A stretch of DNA of 64,000 nt, taken from positions 124,001-188,000 of the forward strand of contig NZ_MIJE01000022.1 of assembly GCF_001730225.1 (NCBI RefSeq), read 5' to 3'. The translations under genes were made by a program, and so were the position numbers. The stretch comes from Desulfuribacillus alkaliarsenatis (GTDB lineage: Bacteria; Bacillota; Bacilli; Desulfuribacillales; Desulfuribacillaceae). Below are positions 26,144-34,900 of this stretch, piece by piece. The notes under the pieces were generated by a model. That model saw only the letters and a program-made list of their open reading frames with translations. It did no database searches and was not told the DNA's origin. Numbering within the stretch: the first letter of the stretch is position 1; every line of letters starts with the position of its first letter.

Positions 26144-27628
26144 ATTACGTCTTACCCAAACCTCTAATCCGTCAAATGGGTTAGCTGTTCCTAAGAAGAG
26201 GTCGTTATTTTTTGAAAGGAAGAGCATTCGCACACCGTAGTTATGAGGATTACCAAGACCGTTTAAGGAAACTGGTACCCAAGTTATACCGTCCATAGAT
26301 TTCCATAGGTCAAAGCCAAATGTTCGTCTTCCTAATCGTAATATTATGTCGGCAAGTCTCTCGAGGATATCCTCTGAATTAAACTGTGAGAATTGAGGAT
26401 ATGCTTGAAGATGGTACTTAACAAAATCATTAATTGCTGTCTGATAGGATTTATTGTTTTTGCTAATGGTTGCTTGACTTCCTAATATTTCTGGTAGTAA
26501 AGGAAGTAAGTAAGGGATTAATATGGACCAGCTAAATGTACCAAGATATAGTTCGTCACCTTGAGCTTGTATTTGCCAGCAGTAAGCGTTACTAAGATTC
26601 CCAAATCCCGAACGAAAACCACTTAAAGGTTTGCCACGTGTACCTGTTTTGGGGTTTGTTGGTACTACTGGATTGCCTCCAACTACAAGCTCCCAGTTAT
26701 CTTCTTTATCAACCCTAATTACATCAAAGCCCTTAGGTGGTACTATTGTTTGTTCAGGATTTATACTAAGGACAGCGGCTTCAATTGCTGTGCCAATATA
26801 GATATGATTCTTAAAGACAGCAATAGACCAAGGATGTTCATTTCTGGCGTCTCCAGCACCTTTGTCCACAACTAATTTCCACTTATTTTTTTTGGGTTCT
26901 GCTCCTAAAGTTCGCCATAATTCAAAGCCAGTACCCCGAGCTGTACCAACATATAGATGATTGTTAAAGCTTAGTAATAGATCAACATTACCTCTAGGAT
27001 TCTTACCTGACTCGCCATTGACGGGAACACGCTTCCAACCATCTCGTTCAGGATCAAAGCTACTGTATAGCTGGATATCTGCTTGCCCCATTAATGGTAG
27101 TGCACCCATGTATAGCTTTCCATTGTGAACTGCCATGTAACGAGTAGAATAACCAGCGATATCTGTATCTAATAGCTGCCAATTAACTCCGTCAGTTGAC
27201 TTGAGCATAAATAGCTGTGGTGTTAGAGTGAGGGCGCCTGCATAGATAGCAGTTTCATTATGAGGATTAGTATAGGTAATCATGAAGCGGAAGCCTAGAT
27301 TTTCAATGTTTTCGGGGCTACGATAGACACGTTCCCAGTTTCCAACGCTATCTGTTCGACGACGCCAGATTTCACCTGCATTTACAGGGTTTTTAGGAGT
27401 TAAAGCTTTAGGGGGAGTGACAGGACCTAAGACTTCATTTTCAAAAATAGAATAGGGGATATTTCTAGCCGTTCCTACATAAATGTAGTCACCTAGCTCT
27501 GTCATTGACCAAGCATAGTTGTTCTGCATTGCGTTATCAGGGTTAGTAGTGTCAAAACCATTCACGGGGGTAATGTTTCTAAACCCATTGGATTTTGGGT
27601 TAAAAGTAAGGTTGGAATTTGTACTCAT
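26117..27628 (-). CDS. Cytoplasmic beta-propeller-like protein, unknown function
   Basis: A 503-residue protein without a signal peptide. A degenerate motif recurs about seven times, roughly LYVGTA...G.ELWR...G.W..V (examples: DYIYVGTARN, AIYAGALTL, GKLYMGALPL, NHLYVGTARGTGFELWR, NHIYIGTAIEA, DELYLGTFSW, NDLFLGTANPFDGLEVWVRR). That pattern fits a propeller or kelch-like fold. AAGGAG precedes ATG 27628. No family was recognised. It overlaps the YkvI-like gene tail-to-tail and is transcribed alone. Confidence 0.75.
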   Translation of the reverse strand: MSTNSNLTFNPKSNGFRNITPVNGFDTTNPDNAMQNNYAWSMTELGDYIYVGTARNIPYSIFENEVLGPVTPPKALTPKNPVNAGEIWRRRTDSVGNWERVYRSPENIENLGFRFMITYTNPHNETAIYAGALTLTPQLFMLKSTDGVNWQLLDTDIAGYSTRYMAVHNGKLYMGALPLMGQADIQLYSSFDPERDGWKRVPVNGESGKNPRGNVDLLLSFNNHLYVGTARGTGFELWRTLGAEPKKNKWKLVVDKGAGDARNEHPWSIAVFKNHIYIGTAIEAAVLSINPEQTIVPPKGFDVIRVDKEDNWELVVGGNPVVPTNPKTGTRGKPLSGFRSGFGNLSNAYCWQIQAQGDELYLGTFSWSILIPYLLPLLPEILGSQATISKNNKSYQTAINDFVKYHLQAYPQFSQFNSEDILERLADIILRLGRRTFGFDLWKSMDGITWVPVSLNGLGNPHNYGVRMLFLSKNNDLFLGTANPFDGLEVWVRRNSARRTLRP

Positions 27629-27756
27629 ATTATACTGACTCCTTTTTAATTTCTATAATATTAGGCCAAAAACCTGAATGTGATAAAATAATTGCAAAGT
27701 TTGGAAGTCAATATTATGTTTTAAACTTGGTTAAGTTGTCCTGCAGATAACTTTGC

Positions 27757-27780
27757 TATAATATGTAGTTGGACTACATA
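27757..27780 (+). promoter_or_regulatory. Extended -10 promoter with overlapping palindrome
   Basis: TGCTATAAT at 27754-27762 is an extended -10. A perfect palindrome TATGTAGT (27762-27769), 3-base spacer, ACTACATA (27773-27780) overlaps the start point, 24 bases before the HAD gene. A repressor site is likely; the repressor is not identifiable. Confidence 0.6.
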
Positions 27781-27803
27781 CTACAAAAAAGCGAGGTTAG
27801 AAC

Positions 27804-28523
27804 ATGAAGAAGGCGATATTGTTTGACTTGGATGGCACGTTATTACCTATGGATACAGATAGATTTATCAAAAATTACATGAGAGAACTTGCGAAGAAGG
27901 TAGCTCATATCGTTGATCCAGAAGAATTTTCAAAGGCTCTTTGGGCAGGCACCTCAGCAATGATTAAAAATAGAGATGATTCTATAACTAATGAACAGGT
28001 TTTTGAAGAGTCTTTCTTGCCTTTAATTAAATTAGAAAAACAGGCGATTTGGCCAACACTCGATGAGTTCTATGCAAATACTTTTCCAACATTGTCACAC
28101 TTGAGTTCACCGACACCAATAGCAAAGCAGGTTATTGAAGCTGCACTTAAACAAGGATACAAGGTAGCTGTAGCAACGAATCCTGTGTTTCCGAAGGTAG
28201 CTATTTATGAGCGGATCAAATGGGCGGGGCTTGATGATTCAGTGTTTTCACATATTACAGTGTATGAGAATTCGTATTTTACTAAACCTCATCCACAGTA
28301 TTATCAGCATATAAGCAATCAACTGCAGGTTAATCCGGAAAATTGCATTATGGTAGGTAATGACAAGCAGGAAGATATGGCGGCTTCGGCTATTGGTATG
28401 AAAACATACTTGGTAGAGGACTGGCTAATCGACCGTGGAGAGTCTTTGTACAACATAGATGGACAAGGGACTCTTGCACATTTATATGAACAATTAGTAA
28501 ATCGTAGTGGTCTTTTTAAATAA
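27804..28523 (+). CDS. HAD-family hydrolase
   Basis: A 239-residue HAD phosphatase-like protein: motif I FDLDGTLLP (nucleophile Asp8 and acid Asp10), motif II VATNP, motif III Lys near FTKPHPQYY, motif IV MVGNDKQEDMAAS. A helical cap lies between motifs I and II (C1 type), as in beta-phosphoglucomutase and related phosphatases. The substrate cannot be told from sequence. It is a single-gene unit behind a palindromic promoter (27757-27780) and before a strong terminator. Confidence 0.88.
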   Translation: MKKAILFDLDGTLLPMDTDRFIKNYMRELAKKVAHIVDPEEFSKALWAGTSAMIKNRDDSITNEQVFEESFLPLIKLEKQAIWPTLDEFYANTFPTLSHLSSPTPIAKQVIEAALKQGYKVAVATNPVFPKVAIYERIKWAGLDDSVFSHITVYENSYFTKPHPQYYQHISNQLQVNPENCIMVGNDKQEDMAASAIGMKTYLVEDWLIDRGESLYNIDGQGTLAHLYEQLVNRSGLFK

Positions 28524-28560
28524 AGATAATTTAGTTAAGATTTATTTTGGTGGATATAAA

Positions 28561-28605
28561 AAACAGAAGGGGATTGCGCACTAGGAAAGCGTCTCCCTTC
28601 TGTTT
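28561..28605. terminator. Bidirectional terminator
   Basis: AAACAGAAGGG (28561-28571) pairs with CCCTTCTGTTT (28595-28605) between the convergent HAD and GNAT-nitrilase genes. Confidence 0.8.
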
Positions 28606-28639
28606 CTATATATTGCTTGCTTAATTGCACTCACTGTTT

Positions 28640-30199
28640 TTATTTTTCTTTCCCTTTGGCTTTAGGGAAAACTTCTATTCGATACAAATCAGATCTTCGA
28701 TCCTTAAGCATTGTAACTGTACCCGCCTTGCGACTTCGACGTAACAATTCTGTATCGACATCTCCGACGACGACAGTTTCAACATTTGCTGTACATTCAC
28801 CGAGAACTCCATCCCTTGGAAACGTAAAGTCTGATGGTGTGAATATGCCAGACTGACCGTATTGAATATCCATATTTTCAGCATGAGATAAATTGCCAAC
28901 GGTTCCTGCGATTACTGTATAAACTTGGTTTTCAATCGCCCTAGCCTGGGCACAATAACGGACACGTAAATAACCTTGGCGATCATCTGTACAATATGGA
29001 GTGAAAATAATGTTCGCTCCTTGCTCAGTTACAATTCTACTCAATTCTGGAAACTCAATATCATAACAGATAAGAATAGCAATTTTCCCACAGTCTGTAT
29101 CGAAGACTTTTATCTCACTCCCTTGGGAGACACCCCACCATCTTCTTTCGTTCGGGGTAATATGAATTTTGTATTGTTTATCTATAGTTCCATCGCGTCG
29201 GAAGAGATAGGAGATGTTATAGACATTACCATCTTCTTCTACGAAATGGGAACCTCCAATTATGTTTACGTTATATTTAACTGCTAGTTCATTGAATAGC
29301 CTTATATAGTCTTCTGTATATTCAGTTAATCTGCGAATCGCTTTGCTAGGGCTTTTTTCTTCAATATAGGATAATAGCTGTGTTGTTAATAGCTCTGGGA
29401 ATACAACAAAATCTGATTGATAGCTTGCTCCCACGTCGACATAATATTCGCACTGGGTAGCAAACTCATCAAAGCTGTATATTCGCTTCATCATATATTG
29501 GATAACTGTTATTCTTATAGGAAACGATGTTTTAAAATGCTTCTTTGACTTCGGTCGATAATCAACATTGTTCCACTCCATGAGGATACCGTATTTTAAG
29601 GACGCTTTATCGTCATCTAAGTATTCAGTATTGATACGCATGACGACAAATTCATTCACAAGCTGAAAGGTTAGCACAGGGTCGTAAATATTTTGCTTGC
29701 TCACCTCTTGTACATATTCCTTCGGAGTTAGCGTGTCAGCGTATTGATGGTAGTTTGGAATGCGGCCGCAAATTATAATACTTTTTAAGTTAAGTCTGGC
29801 AGTTAATTGTTTGCGAGCGTCATATAAGCGCTTCCCAATCTTCATGCGACGATAATCAGGATGTACCATTACTTCAATCCCGTATAGGTTATAACCGTCG
29901 GGGTCATGGTTTGTGATATAGCCGTCATCGGTGATTTCATCAAAGGTATGCTGATCATCATATTCGTCGAAGTTAATAATTAGGCTTGAACATGAGCCGA
30001 TAATTTTTCCTTCGAACTCTACGCAAAACTGTCCTTCTGGAAACACATTGATATGACTTTCTAAATGCTCTCGCTTCCACGGCTCCATTTTCGGGAAACA
30101 AAGTTTCTGCAAAGCTAGAATTTCTTCTATGTCTTGTTCGCGAATGTTTCTAACGATAATTTTTTTCTCGAACCGCGTAAGATTTAATGAAGACTTCAT
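28640..30199 (-). CDS. Bifunctional GNAT acetyltransferase / carbon-nitrogen hydrolase fusion
   Basis: ATG 30199 was chosen because GGACGAGG lies 7 bases upstream; a longer frame to 30307 would add a spurious hydrophobic segment. The 519-residue product joins a GNAT domain (about 1-205: IIVRNIREQDIEEILALQKLCFP, acetyl-CoA loop VHPDYRRMKIGKRLYDARK) to a nitrilase-superfamily domain (about 225-510). The nitrilase triad is visible: Glu in VFPELL, Lys in YKIHITPNER and Cys in ILICYDIEFPEL. Such fusions are widespread but their amide substrate is unknown. Confidence 0.9.
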   Translation of the reverse strand: MKSSLNLTRFEKKIIVRNIREQDIEEILALQKLCFPKMEPWKREHLESHINVFPEGQFCVEFEGKIIGSCSSLIINFDEYDDQHTFDEITDDGYITNHDPDGYNLYGIEVMVHPDYRRMKIGKRLYDARKQLTARLNLKSIIICGRIPNYHQYADTLTPKEYVQEVSKQNIYDPVLTFQLVNEFVVMRINTEYLDDDKASLKYGILMEWNNVDYRPKSKKHFKTSFPIRITVIQYMMKRIYSFDEFATQCEYYVDVGASYQSDFVVFPELLTTQLLSYIEEKSPSKAIRRLTEYTEDYIRLFNELAVKYNVNIIGGSHFVEEDGNVYNISYLFRRDGTIDKQYKIHITPNERRWWGVSQGSEIKVFDTDCGKIAILICYDIEFPELSRIVTEQGANIIFTPYCTDDRQGYLRVRYCAQARAIENQVYTVIAGTVGNLSHAENMDIQYGQSGIFTPSDFTFPRDGVLGECTANVETVVVGDVDTELLRRSRKAGTVTMLKDRRSDLYRIEVFPKAKGKEK

Positions 30200-30278
30200 A
30201 AGACCTCGTCCTTTCCTGTCCGATAGATTACATCTATAAATAGCATAACATAAGAGCATAGCCAACGCTAAAAATAAG

Positions 30279-30336
30279 AGCACCTCCACAGTTGATATGC
30301 TCTCCACTAGGTAGCTAGACTGTGTATTGAGGTGCT
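30279..30336 (-). terminator. Terminator of the sspH gene
   Basis: AGCACCTC (30279-30286) pairs with GAGGTGCT (30329-30336), with an inner CACAGT/ACTGTG stem (30287-30292 / 30319-30324). On the minus strand it is followed by CTTATTTTT. Confidence 0.65.
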
Positions 30337-30361
30337 TTGGTTTTGTAAATAGTATTTTTTA

Positions 30362-30544
30362 TTACTGTTGTTCTTCTAATTCATTTACAGAAACACTTTG
30401 CTTGAATTGTGGGTTATCCAGGGCGTGAATTGTTGCGGTACCATTACTTTGGTCGACATGTTCAATATAAATAGCACTTCCGTTGTAAGTAACATTCACC
30501 ATGTTAGGCGAAGACGCGATTTGTTGAGCGCGTTGGGAATCCAT
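30362..30544 (-). CDS. sspH: H-type small acid-soluble spore protein
   Basis: ATG 30544 lies 6 bases after AAAGGAGGTG. The 60-residue protein starts MDSQRAQQIASSPN and continues VTYNGSAIYIEHVD and TIHALDNP, the pattern of the SspH/H-type SASP family. It is made in the developing forespore, presumably from a sigma-G promoter (not identified with confidence here). Its presence is the main direct evidence in this window that the organism forms endospores. Confidence 0.93.
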   Translation of the reverse strand: MDSQRAQQIASSPNMVNVTYNGSAIYIEHVDQSNGTATIHALDNPQFKQSVSVNELEEQQ

Positions 30545-30666
30545 ATATAGCACCTCCTTTAACAGGGATATATATAATATTTGTTTAACCCGTGTGTTTT
30601 ATCACAGCATAATGCATTTTAACATGGTATAATTATCTGAGTTTATTAAGAAAGTAGGAGTTATAT

Positions 30667-31059
30667 TTGCGTGCACTTTATTATTTTTTCTTATTTGTTG
30701 GTTCGATTGTATTATTGATATCAACCTTTTCATTTGTCTTACCAATACATCCTAATCAGCTCGCAATCATACATACATTAGCCAGATGGATTTTATACGG
30801 TTTCGTACTTGAATATCTTGTTGGATTATTACTCGCTGCTAATAAAGTTTATTATGCGAAAAAAGAATGGATTTCACTTGTGGCAATCTTGATTTCTGTA
30901 TCACTGGAATCATTAGCAGGGTTTCTTGGAGTTGTAAAGTTAGCAAAATTAGCAAAGTTATTGAAAGCGATGAAGGGCCTTAAAGCATACAAGTCATTAA
31001 AAGTAGTTAAGTTTATAAAAACAATTAAGCTTGGCAAGAAAACTAGAAAAGCTATGTAA
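30667..31059 (+). CDS. Small membrane protein with S4-like poly-cationic helix
   Basis: Starts at TTG 30667 with AGGAG upstream. Of 130 residues, the first 60 hold two membrane helices (YYFFLFVGSIVLLISTFSFVL and HTLARWILYGFVLEYLVGLLLAA), then a third weaker helix (WISLVAILISVSLESLAGFLG). The C-terminal 45 residues have Lys at almost every third position separated by hydrophobic residues (KLAKLAKLLKAMKG, then YKSLKVVKFIKTIK). This resembles an S4 voltage-sensor helix or an amphipathic membrane-bound tail. No pore segment is present. Function unknown. Confidence 0.65.
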   Translation: MRALYYFFLFVGSIVLLISTFSFVLPIHPNQLAIIHTLARWILYGFVLEYLVGLLLAANKVYYAKKEWISLVAILISVSLESLAGFLGVVKLAKLAKLLKAMKGLKAYKSLKVVKFIKTIKLGKKTRKAM

Positions 31060-31091
31060 CAAGTATTTATATAGATTAACAAACTTAATGC

Positions 31092-31143
31092 GCATCCACT
31101 TTTAATTGACACTAATTTGCAATTATAAGTGGGTGCCTTTTTG
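31092..31143 (+). terminator. Intrinsic terminator
   Basis: GCATCCACTT (31092-31101) pairs with AAGTGGGTGC (31127-31136, one G-T), with an inner ATTG/CAAT stem, followed by CTTTTTG. Confidence 0.7.
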
Positions 31144-31209
31144 TATCATAATTCATGCAATCCTGGGAAAATTAACACTAACTATAAATAACCCAAAGGA
31201 TTGTGACAG

Positions 31210-31725
31210 ATGCTTAAAAACAAAGAAAATACCATTCAGTATATCGTGCTTGCTATTATAGCAATTGCGCTACCATTATCATTATTAAAGAAGCCTCGAA
31301 AAGATTGGATTATTGTATTTTTCCTGAAGGGGTTTATTTCAAGCATAATAGCCTTAGTTGCAGTGTCGCATAAGTGGATGGAATTCCCTAGGAGATTGCT
31401 TCAAGACATTTATGAGAGCAGCATACTTTTTGATTATATTGTGTTTCCAGCCTTATGCGTTTGGTACAACCAGACAACTTATAATTCAAAGCTAAAGGGA
31501 ATAATACTTCAAGCTTTTGTGCTATACAGTTTACCAATGACTGTATTAGAATGGTGGTTAGAAAAAAACACAAACTTAATTAAATACAATAAATGGACAT
31601 GGATGCATACATACTTATCGTTAGCAATCACTTTTTTATTTGTAAGAGGTTTTATGGCTGTTGTCAGAAGGTTTAGTGACAATCGAGAAACCAGCGAGCA
31701 AGTAAACGCTAAGGGAAGTCGATAA
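31210..31725 (+). CDS. CBO0543-like membrane protein (first copy)
   Basis: A 171-residue integral membrane protein with about five hydrophobic segments. Motifs visible are KKPRKDWIIVFFLKGFISSI, YESSILFDYIVFPALCVWYNQ, VLEWWLEKNTNLIKYNKWTW and LFVRGFMAVVRR. These resemble the CBO0543 family of Bacillota, small multi-spanning proteins of unknown role often found as adjacent pairs. The next gene, two bases after its stop, is a second member. Together with the M23 peptidase they form a three-gene unit. Confidence 0.68.
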   Translation: MLKNKENTIQYIVLAIIAIALPLSLLKKPRKDWIIVFFLKGFISSIIALVAVSHKWMEFPRRLLQDIYESSILFDYIVFPALCVWYNQTTYNSKLKGIILQAFVLYSLPMTVLEWWLEKNTNLIKYNKWTWMHTYLSLAITFLFVRGFMAVVRRFSDNRETSEQVNAKGSR

Positions 31726-31727
31726 TC

Positions 31728-32252
31728 ATGCACGTTGCTACCACTACAATTGCCGTTATCGCAGCCTATTTCTATGGTGATTGGAGGAATTGGGAGAGGT
31801 ATCATGCCACTATCTTGTTTTTTGCGGTGGGCAATTTACTTTACAATTTTCTAGCTGCAAATTATTTATTATGGTACTTCACTCCAGATTTACTTCCAAG
31901 TCACAGTCATACAGAAATGTTATACACCTTTATTGTATTTCCTGCAACGATTCTAATGTTCCTTAATAATTACCCAACTGATACGATTGGCAAAATATAT
32001 AGAAACTTAAAATGGATTGCAATCTATGGTGTGTGGGAATATGTATTTTATATAACTGGAAGAATCGAATATCAGTATGGGTGGACGTTATGGTGGTCAA
32101 TTGCCTTTCTTTGTGTTATGTTTCCTTTATTGGCATTGCATCCGAAGCGGCCATTGCTAACATATGCTTTATCTACAGTTGTTGTAGTTTTTGTGTTATG
32201 GTATTTTGACGTTCCTGTTCACCTACCTATTGAACTAAGGAGACAATATTAA
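31728..32252 (+). CDS. CBO0543-like membrane protein (second copy)
   Basis: A 174-residue protein with five hydrophobic segments, starting 2 bases after the upstream stop. It shares the family pattern DWRNWERYHATILFFAVGNLLYNF, MLYTFIVFPATILMFLNNYP, WEYVFYITGRIEYQYGWTLWWS. The aromatic YGWTLWWS block corresponds to YNKWTWMHTY of the first copy, supporting ancient duplication. Function unknown; possible envelope role from the M23 peptidase gene 17 bases downstream. Confidence 0.68.
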   Translation: MHVATTTIAVIAAYFYGDWRNWERYHATILFFAVGNLLYNFLAANYLLWYFTPDLLPSHSHTEMLYTFIVFPATILMFLNNYPTDTIGKIYRNLKWIAIYGVWEYVFYITGRIEYQYGWTLWWSIAFLCVMFPLLALHPKRPLLTYALSTVVVVFVLWYFDVPVHLPIELRRQY

Positions 32253-32269
32253 ACTGTTAGGAGCTATTT

Positions 32270-33598
32270 ATGAACAGAAAAATTTATATCCCAATCTTAA
32301 TCGTAATTTTTTCAGCTGCAATTTTCTATAGCTATGAAGGTTTTAGTGATATCTATGATGATAGATTATTCCCTAAGATAGAAATAACAGCGTTGGAAGA
32401 TGATATATCATACGTTGAGCTGGATAAAAGCTGGAGCTACCAGCGAATTAACCGACGCTGGACTGAGGAAGTTAATTTCCCTAATACAGAAAACGTCCCT
32501 GGGTCAACAGGTGTTGAAGATGTTTTAGACGTAGCGCCAGTTTTCTCATATAACAAGTCAATAGAAGTATCTGCTGATAAGGTACCTGACAGGTCGGTTC
32601 TAATAATTAGAGAGCAGACAACCGAGACTGTCAAATTTCAGGATATAGTTAACATTCAAGAGCTTCCGCACCCAGAGATGAATGGTGTATTTGAATATAT
32701 ACTTACTATGGAGTGGACTGATGAAACAAAACAATATCGAGGACAAAAAACAATCAGCTTTCCAATTGTATTAGATTTTCCTGAGAACTATCAATTTTCA
32801 AGGGAGGAGATAATTCAAGGAGATATACTTGAGATTACTGTTTATTATGCAGGTAATCCGCAGGATGTATTTGTAGAGCAGTCAATTTTTGAAGAATTTC
32901 GTTGGTTCTCCCAAGAGGGATTACTTAGGGGGTATATACCAACAAACTACAGTACAGAGCCAGGTGTATATCAGATAAGATATGGCAGTAAAAGCGCAGG
33001 TACAGAGTACGTCAAAGACATAGAGGTAATTGCTCATGAATACCGTGTGCAGAATTTATATATAGATGAGAACATCGAGCAGCAAACCCGTAATGAAAAG
33101 GCGTACGCAGAGTTTGCAAAGTATTTTAATCCTGTGCGCCTTCAGTCCGCGCCAGTTCGATATTACACAGACTCCTTTATTATACCGAGTAAGGGACGCT
33201 TGACGACAGAATTTGGCCAGACCCGCTATGTTAATGATGCACCTACATCATATAGGCATTCAGGATTAGATATAGCAGCTCCAACTGGCACGGATATACT
33301 AGCGACCAATTCTGGCAAGGTTGTATTGGCTATGCCTTTAATCTTAACAGGCAACACCATTGTAATCGACCATGGGGAAGGACTGTTCAGTGTATATTTT
33401 CATAATCACGAGAATTTTGTGGAAGTAGGGGAAATGGTTGAGCGTGGACAATTAATCGGTTCGGTTGGAACAACGGGTTTTTCCACGGGTCCACACTTGC
33501 ATTTTACCATGTCCTATTACAATATGAATTTAGAACCAGGATTTTTCCTTGTTGGACAACCTATAACATTTGCTAATCACCGCGAGTTCTTGCAGTAA
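32270..33598 (+). CDS. M23-family metalloendopeptidase (LytM domain)
   Basis: A 442-residue protein anchored by one N-terminal membrane helix (YIPILIVIFSAAIFYSY). The middle 250 residues are a beta-rich extracytoplasmic region. The C-terminal LytM domain (about 310-435) has the zinc ligands HSGLDIA (HxxxD) and HLHF (HxH), with the intervening ILATNSGKVVLA, NTIVIDHGEGLFSVYFHN and GTTGFSTGPHLHF. It should cut peptidoglycan cross-bridges. The last 26 bases overlap the convergent hydrolase gene. Confidence 0.92.
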   Translation: MNRKIYIPILIVIFSAAIFYSYEGFSDIYDDRLFPKIEITALEDDISYVELDKSWSYQRINRRWTEEVNFPNTENVPGSTGVEDVLDVAPVFSYNKSIEVSADKVPDRSVLIIREQTTETVKFQDIVNIQELPHPEMNGVFEYILTMEWTDETKQYRGQKTISFPIVLDFPENYQFSREEIIQGDILEITVYYAGNPQDVFVEQSIFEEFRWFSQEGLLRGYIPTNYSTEPGVYQIRYGSKSAGTEYVKDIEVIAHEYRVQNLYIDENIEQQTRNEKAYAEFAKYFNPVRLQSAPVRYYTDSFIIPSKGRLTTEFGQTRYVNDAPTSYRHSGLDIAAPTGTDILATNSGKVVLAMPLILTGNTIVIDHGEGLFSVYFHNHENFVEVGEMVERGQLIGSVGTTGFSTGPHLHFTMSYYNMNLEPGFFLVGQPITFANHREFLQ

Positions 33599-34751
33599 TA
33601 GCATTCTGTGAGACGTCTTCTAGCCAAGCTGCTATAACGTCCAGCGCTAGCCCAATGTTTCCTACTTGGCAGTGGTTATGGGCGTGCTCCTCACGGGTGA
33701 ATATATGGTCAGCCACTGAGCGGGCGCCAGTTAAGGCTTCGATTTGCATGCGGTGGAGCTTCAGATGCATGTTAAATTGGCCGAAGTGATCCTCGGCACC
33801 TGTTAGCAGCAACACGTCCTGTGTCACCCGTTCTGAATGGAGGTTAGTAGCATTCATGTCTAGAAATAGCTTGGATGCTGCGGCTGGTGAATCTTTGCCG
33901 CTGATGTGCAGCAAGTTATGAATGGCCCAGCGCTCTTGTTGGCTGAGGCGAGCCTTGAGCCAGCTGATACGGTCGAAAAAACCTGGAAATTTAAACAAAA
34001 ATCTAACTAGTGCGACTAATGGGGTAGGCACTGCAGCTAAGAAATCGTAGCCCACACCCATGATAATTACCCGTGCGATGCGGGATTCAAATGCGGCAGC
34101 TCGGACGCAGAGCCACGCACCCATGGAGATGCCCAAGATAGTCACGTTCTTACAATCGTAATAATCAAGTACAGCAGATGTTGGTTTTTCCCATTCGTGG
34201 TTCCAATAGAGTCGGTGATGTTTGAGTGCACCGCCTTGTCCAGGACCTTCAAACATAATTACATCGTAGCCGCGCTCAGCGAAATACCAGGCCATAGAGT
34301 AGAATTCCTCCATAAAGGAGTCAAAGCCGCCATGAATAAGGATTGTGCCGCGACACTCTTCCTTTTGGGACGGGAGACGCAGGGTCGGTAAAGCGCCGCT
34401 GTTGTAAGGTACATCTACACGTTGAACAGGGTCTGCATTGACCACTTTATTGTAGAATAGGTCAATAAAGCGGTTGTATAGATTAAGTTTGTCAGGGTCG
34501 TGTGGCGGGACAAAAAATTCGGCACCACGGATGTGAAAGGCAGCGTTAATGTAACGATCCTCGGCAAGAGCCCGTTCCCCCTCCTGTAGCATTATATTCT
34601 TAAAGTTGTCTACTCCTTCAATACGTGCGGCTGCGGCTTTTAGGTCTTCGAGACGACAGTAGCCTAGTGAGTGCCAGCGGTTAAGTTGGTAGTTGACGAT
34701 TTTTGAACGATGAAAGTCGTGGTAGCCCACAGGAAGAGTAAAACGGCTCAT
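33573..34751 (-). CDS. Alpha/beta hydrolase, GC-rich and probably acquired
   Basis: ATG 34751 follows AAAGGTGGG and gives 392 residues. Residues about 150-390 form an alpha/beta hydrolase: oxyanion region TILIHGGFDSFMEEF, nucleophile elbow GISMGAW, and LLLTGAEDHFG before the catalytic His in HAHNHCQVGN. The N-terminal 140 residues are helical and resemble the FrsA/dienelactone-like hydrolases that carry such a cap. Base composition stands out: bases 34621-34680 are 35 of 60 G+C, against about a third in neighbouring genes. Substrate unknown. Confidence 0.83.
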   Translation of the reverse strand: MSRFTLPVGYHDFHRSKIVNYQLNRWHSLGYCRLEDLKAAAARIEGVDNFKNIMLQEGERALAEDRYINAAFHIRGAEFFVPPHDPDKLNLYNRFIDLFYNKVVNADPVQRVDVPYNSGALPTLRLPSQKEECRGTILIHGGFDSFMEEFYSMAWYFAERGYDVIMFEGPGQGGALKHHRLYWNHEWEKPTSAVLDYYDCKNVTILGISMGAWLCVRAAAFESRIARVIIMGVGYDFLAAVPTPLVALVRFLFKFPGFFDRISWLKARLSQQERWAIHNLLHISGKDSPAAASKLFLDMNATNLHSERVTQDVLLLTGAEDHFGQFNMHLKLHRMQIEALTGARSVADHIFTREEHAHNHCQVGNIGLALDVIAAWLEDVSQNAITARTRGD

Positions 34752-34848
34752 TAGTTTCCCACCTTTTCGCATAGCAACTGGATTACAGGTAATTTGATGA
34801 TATCATCTGCTTTATGTACTGGTCAAACCAATTTGTAACCTTTTCAAA

Positions 34849-34887
34849 ACAAACTTCCGCCACCATGTATTGGGAGACGGAAGTTTG
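34849..34887 (-). terminator. Terminator of the cupin gene
   Basis: CAAACTTCCG (34850-34859) pairs with CGGAAGTTTG (34878-34887); on the minus strand it is followed by TTTTG. Confidence 0.7.
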
Positions 34888-34900
34888 TTAAATTGCGCTA

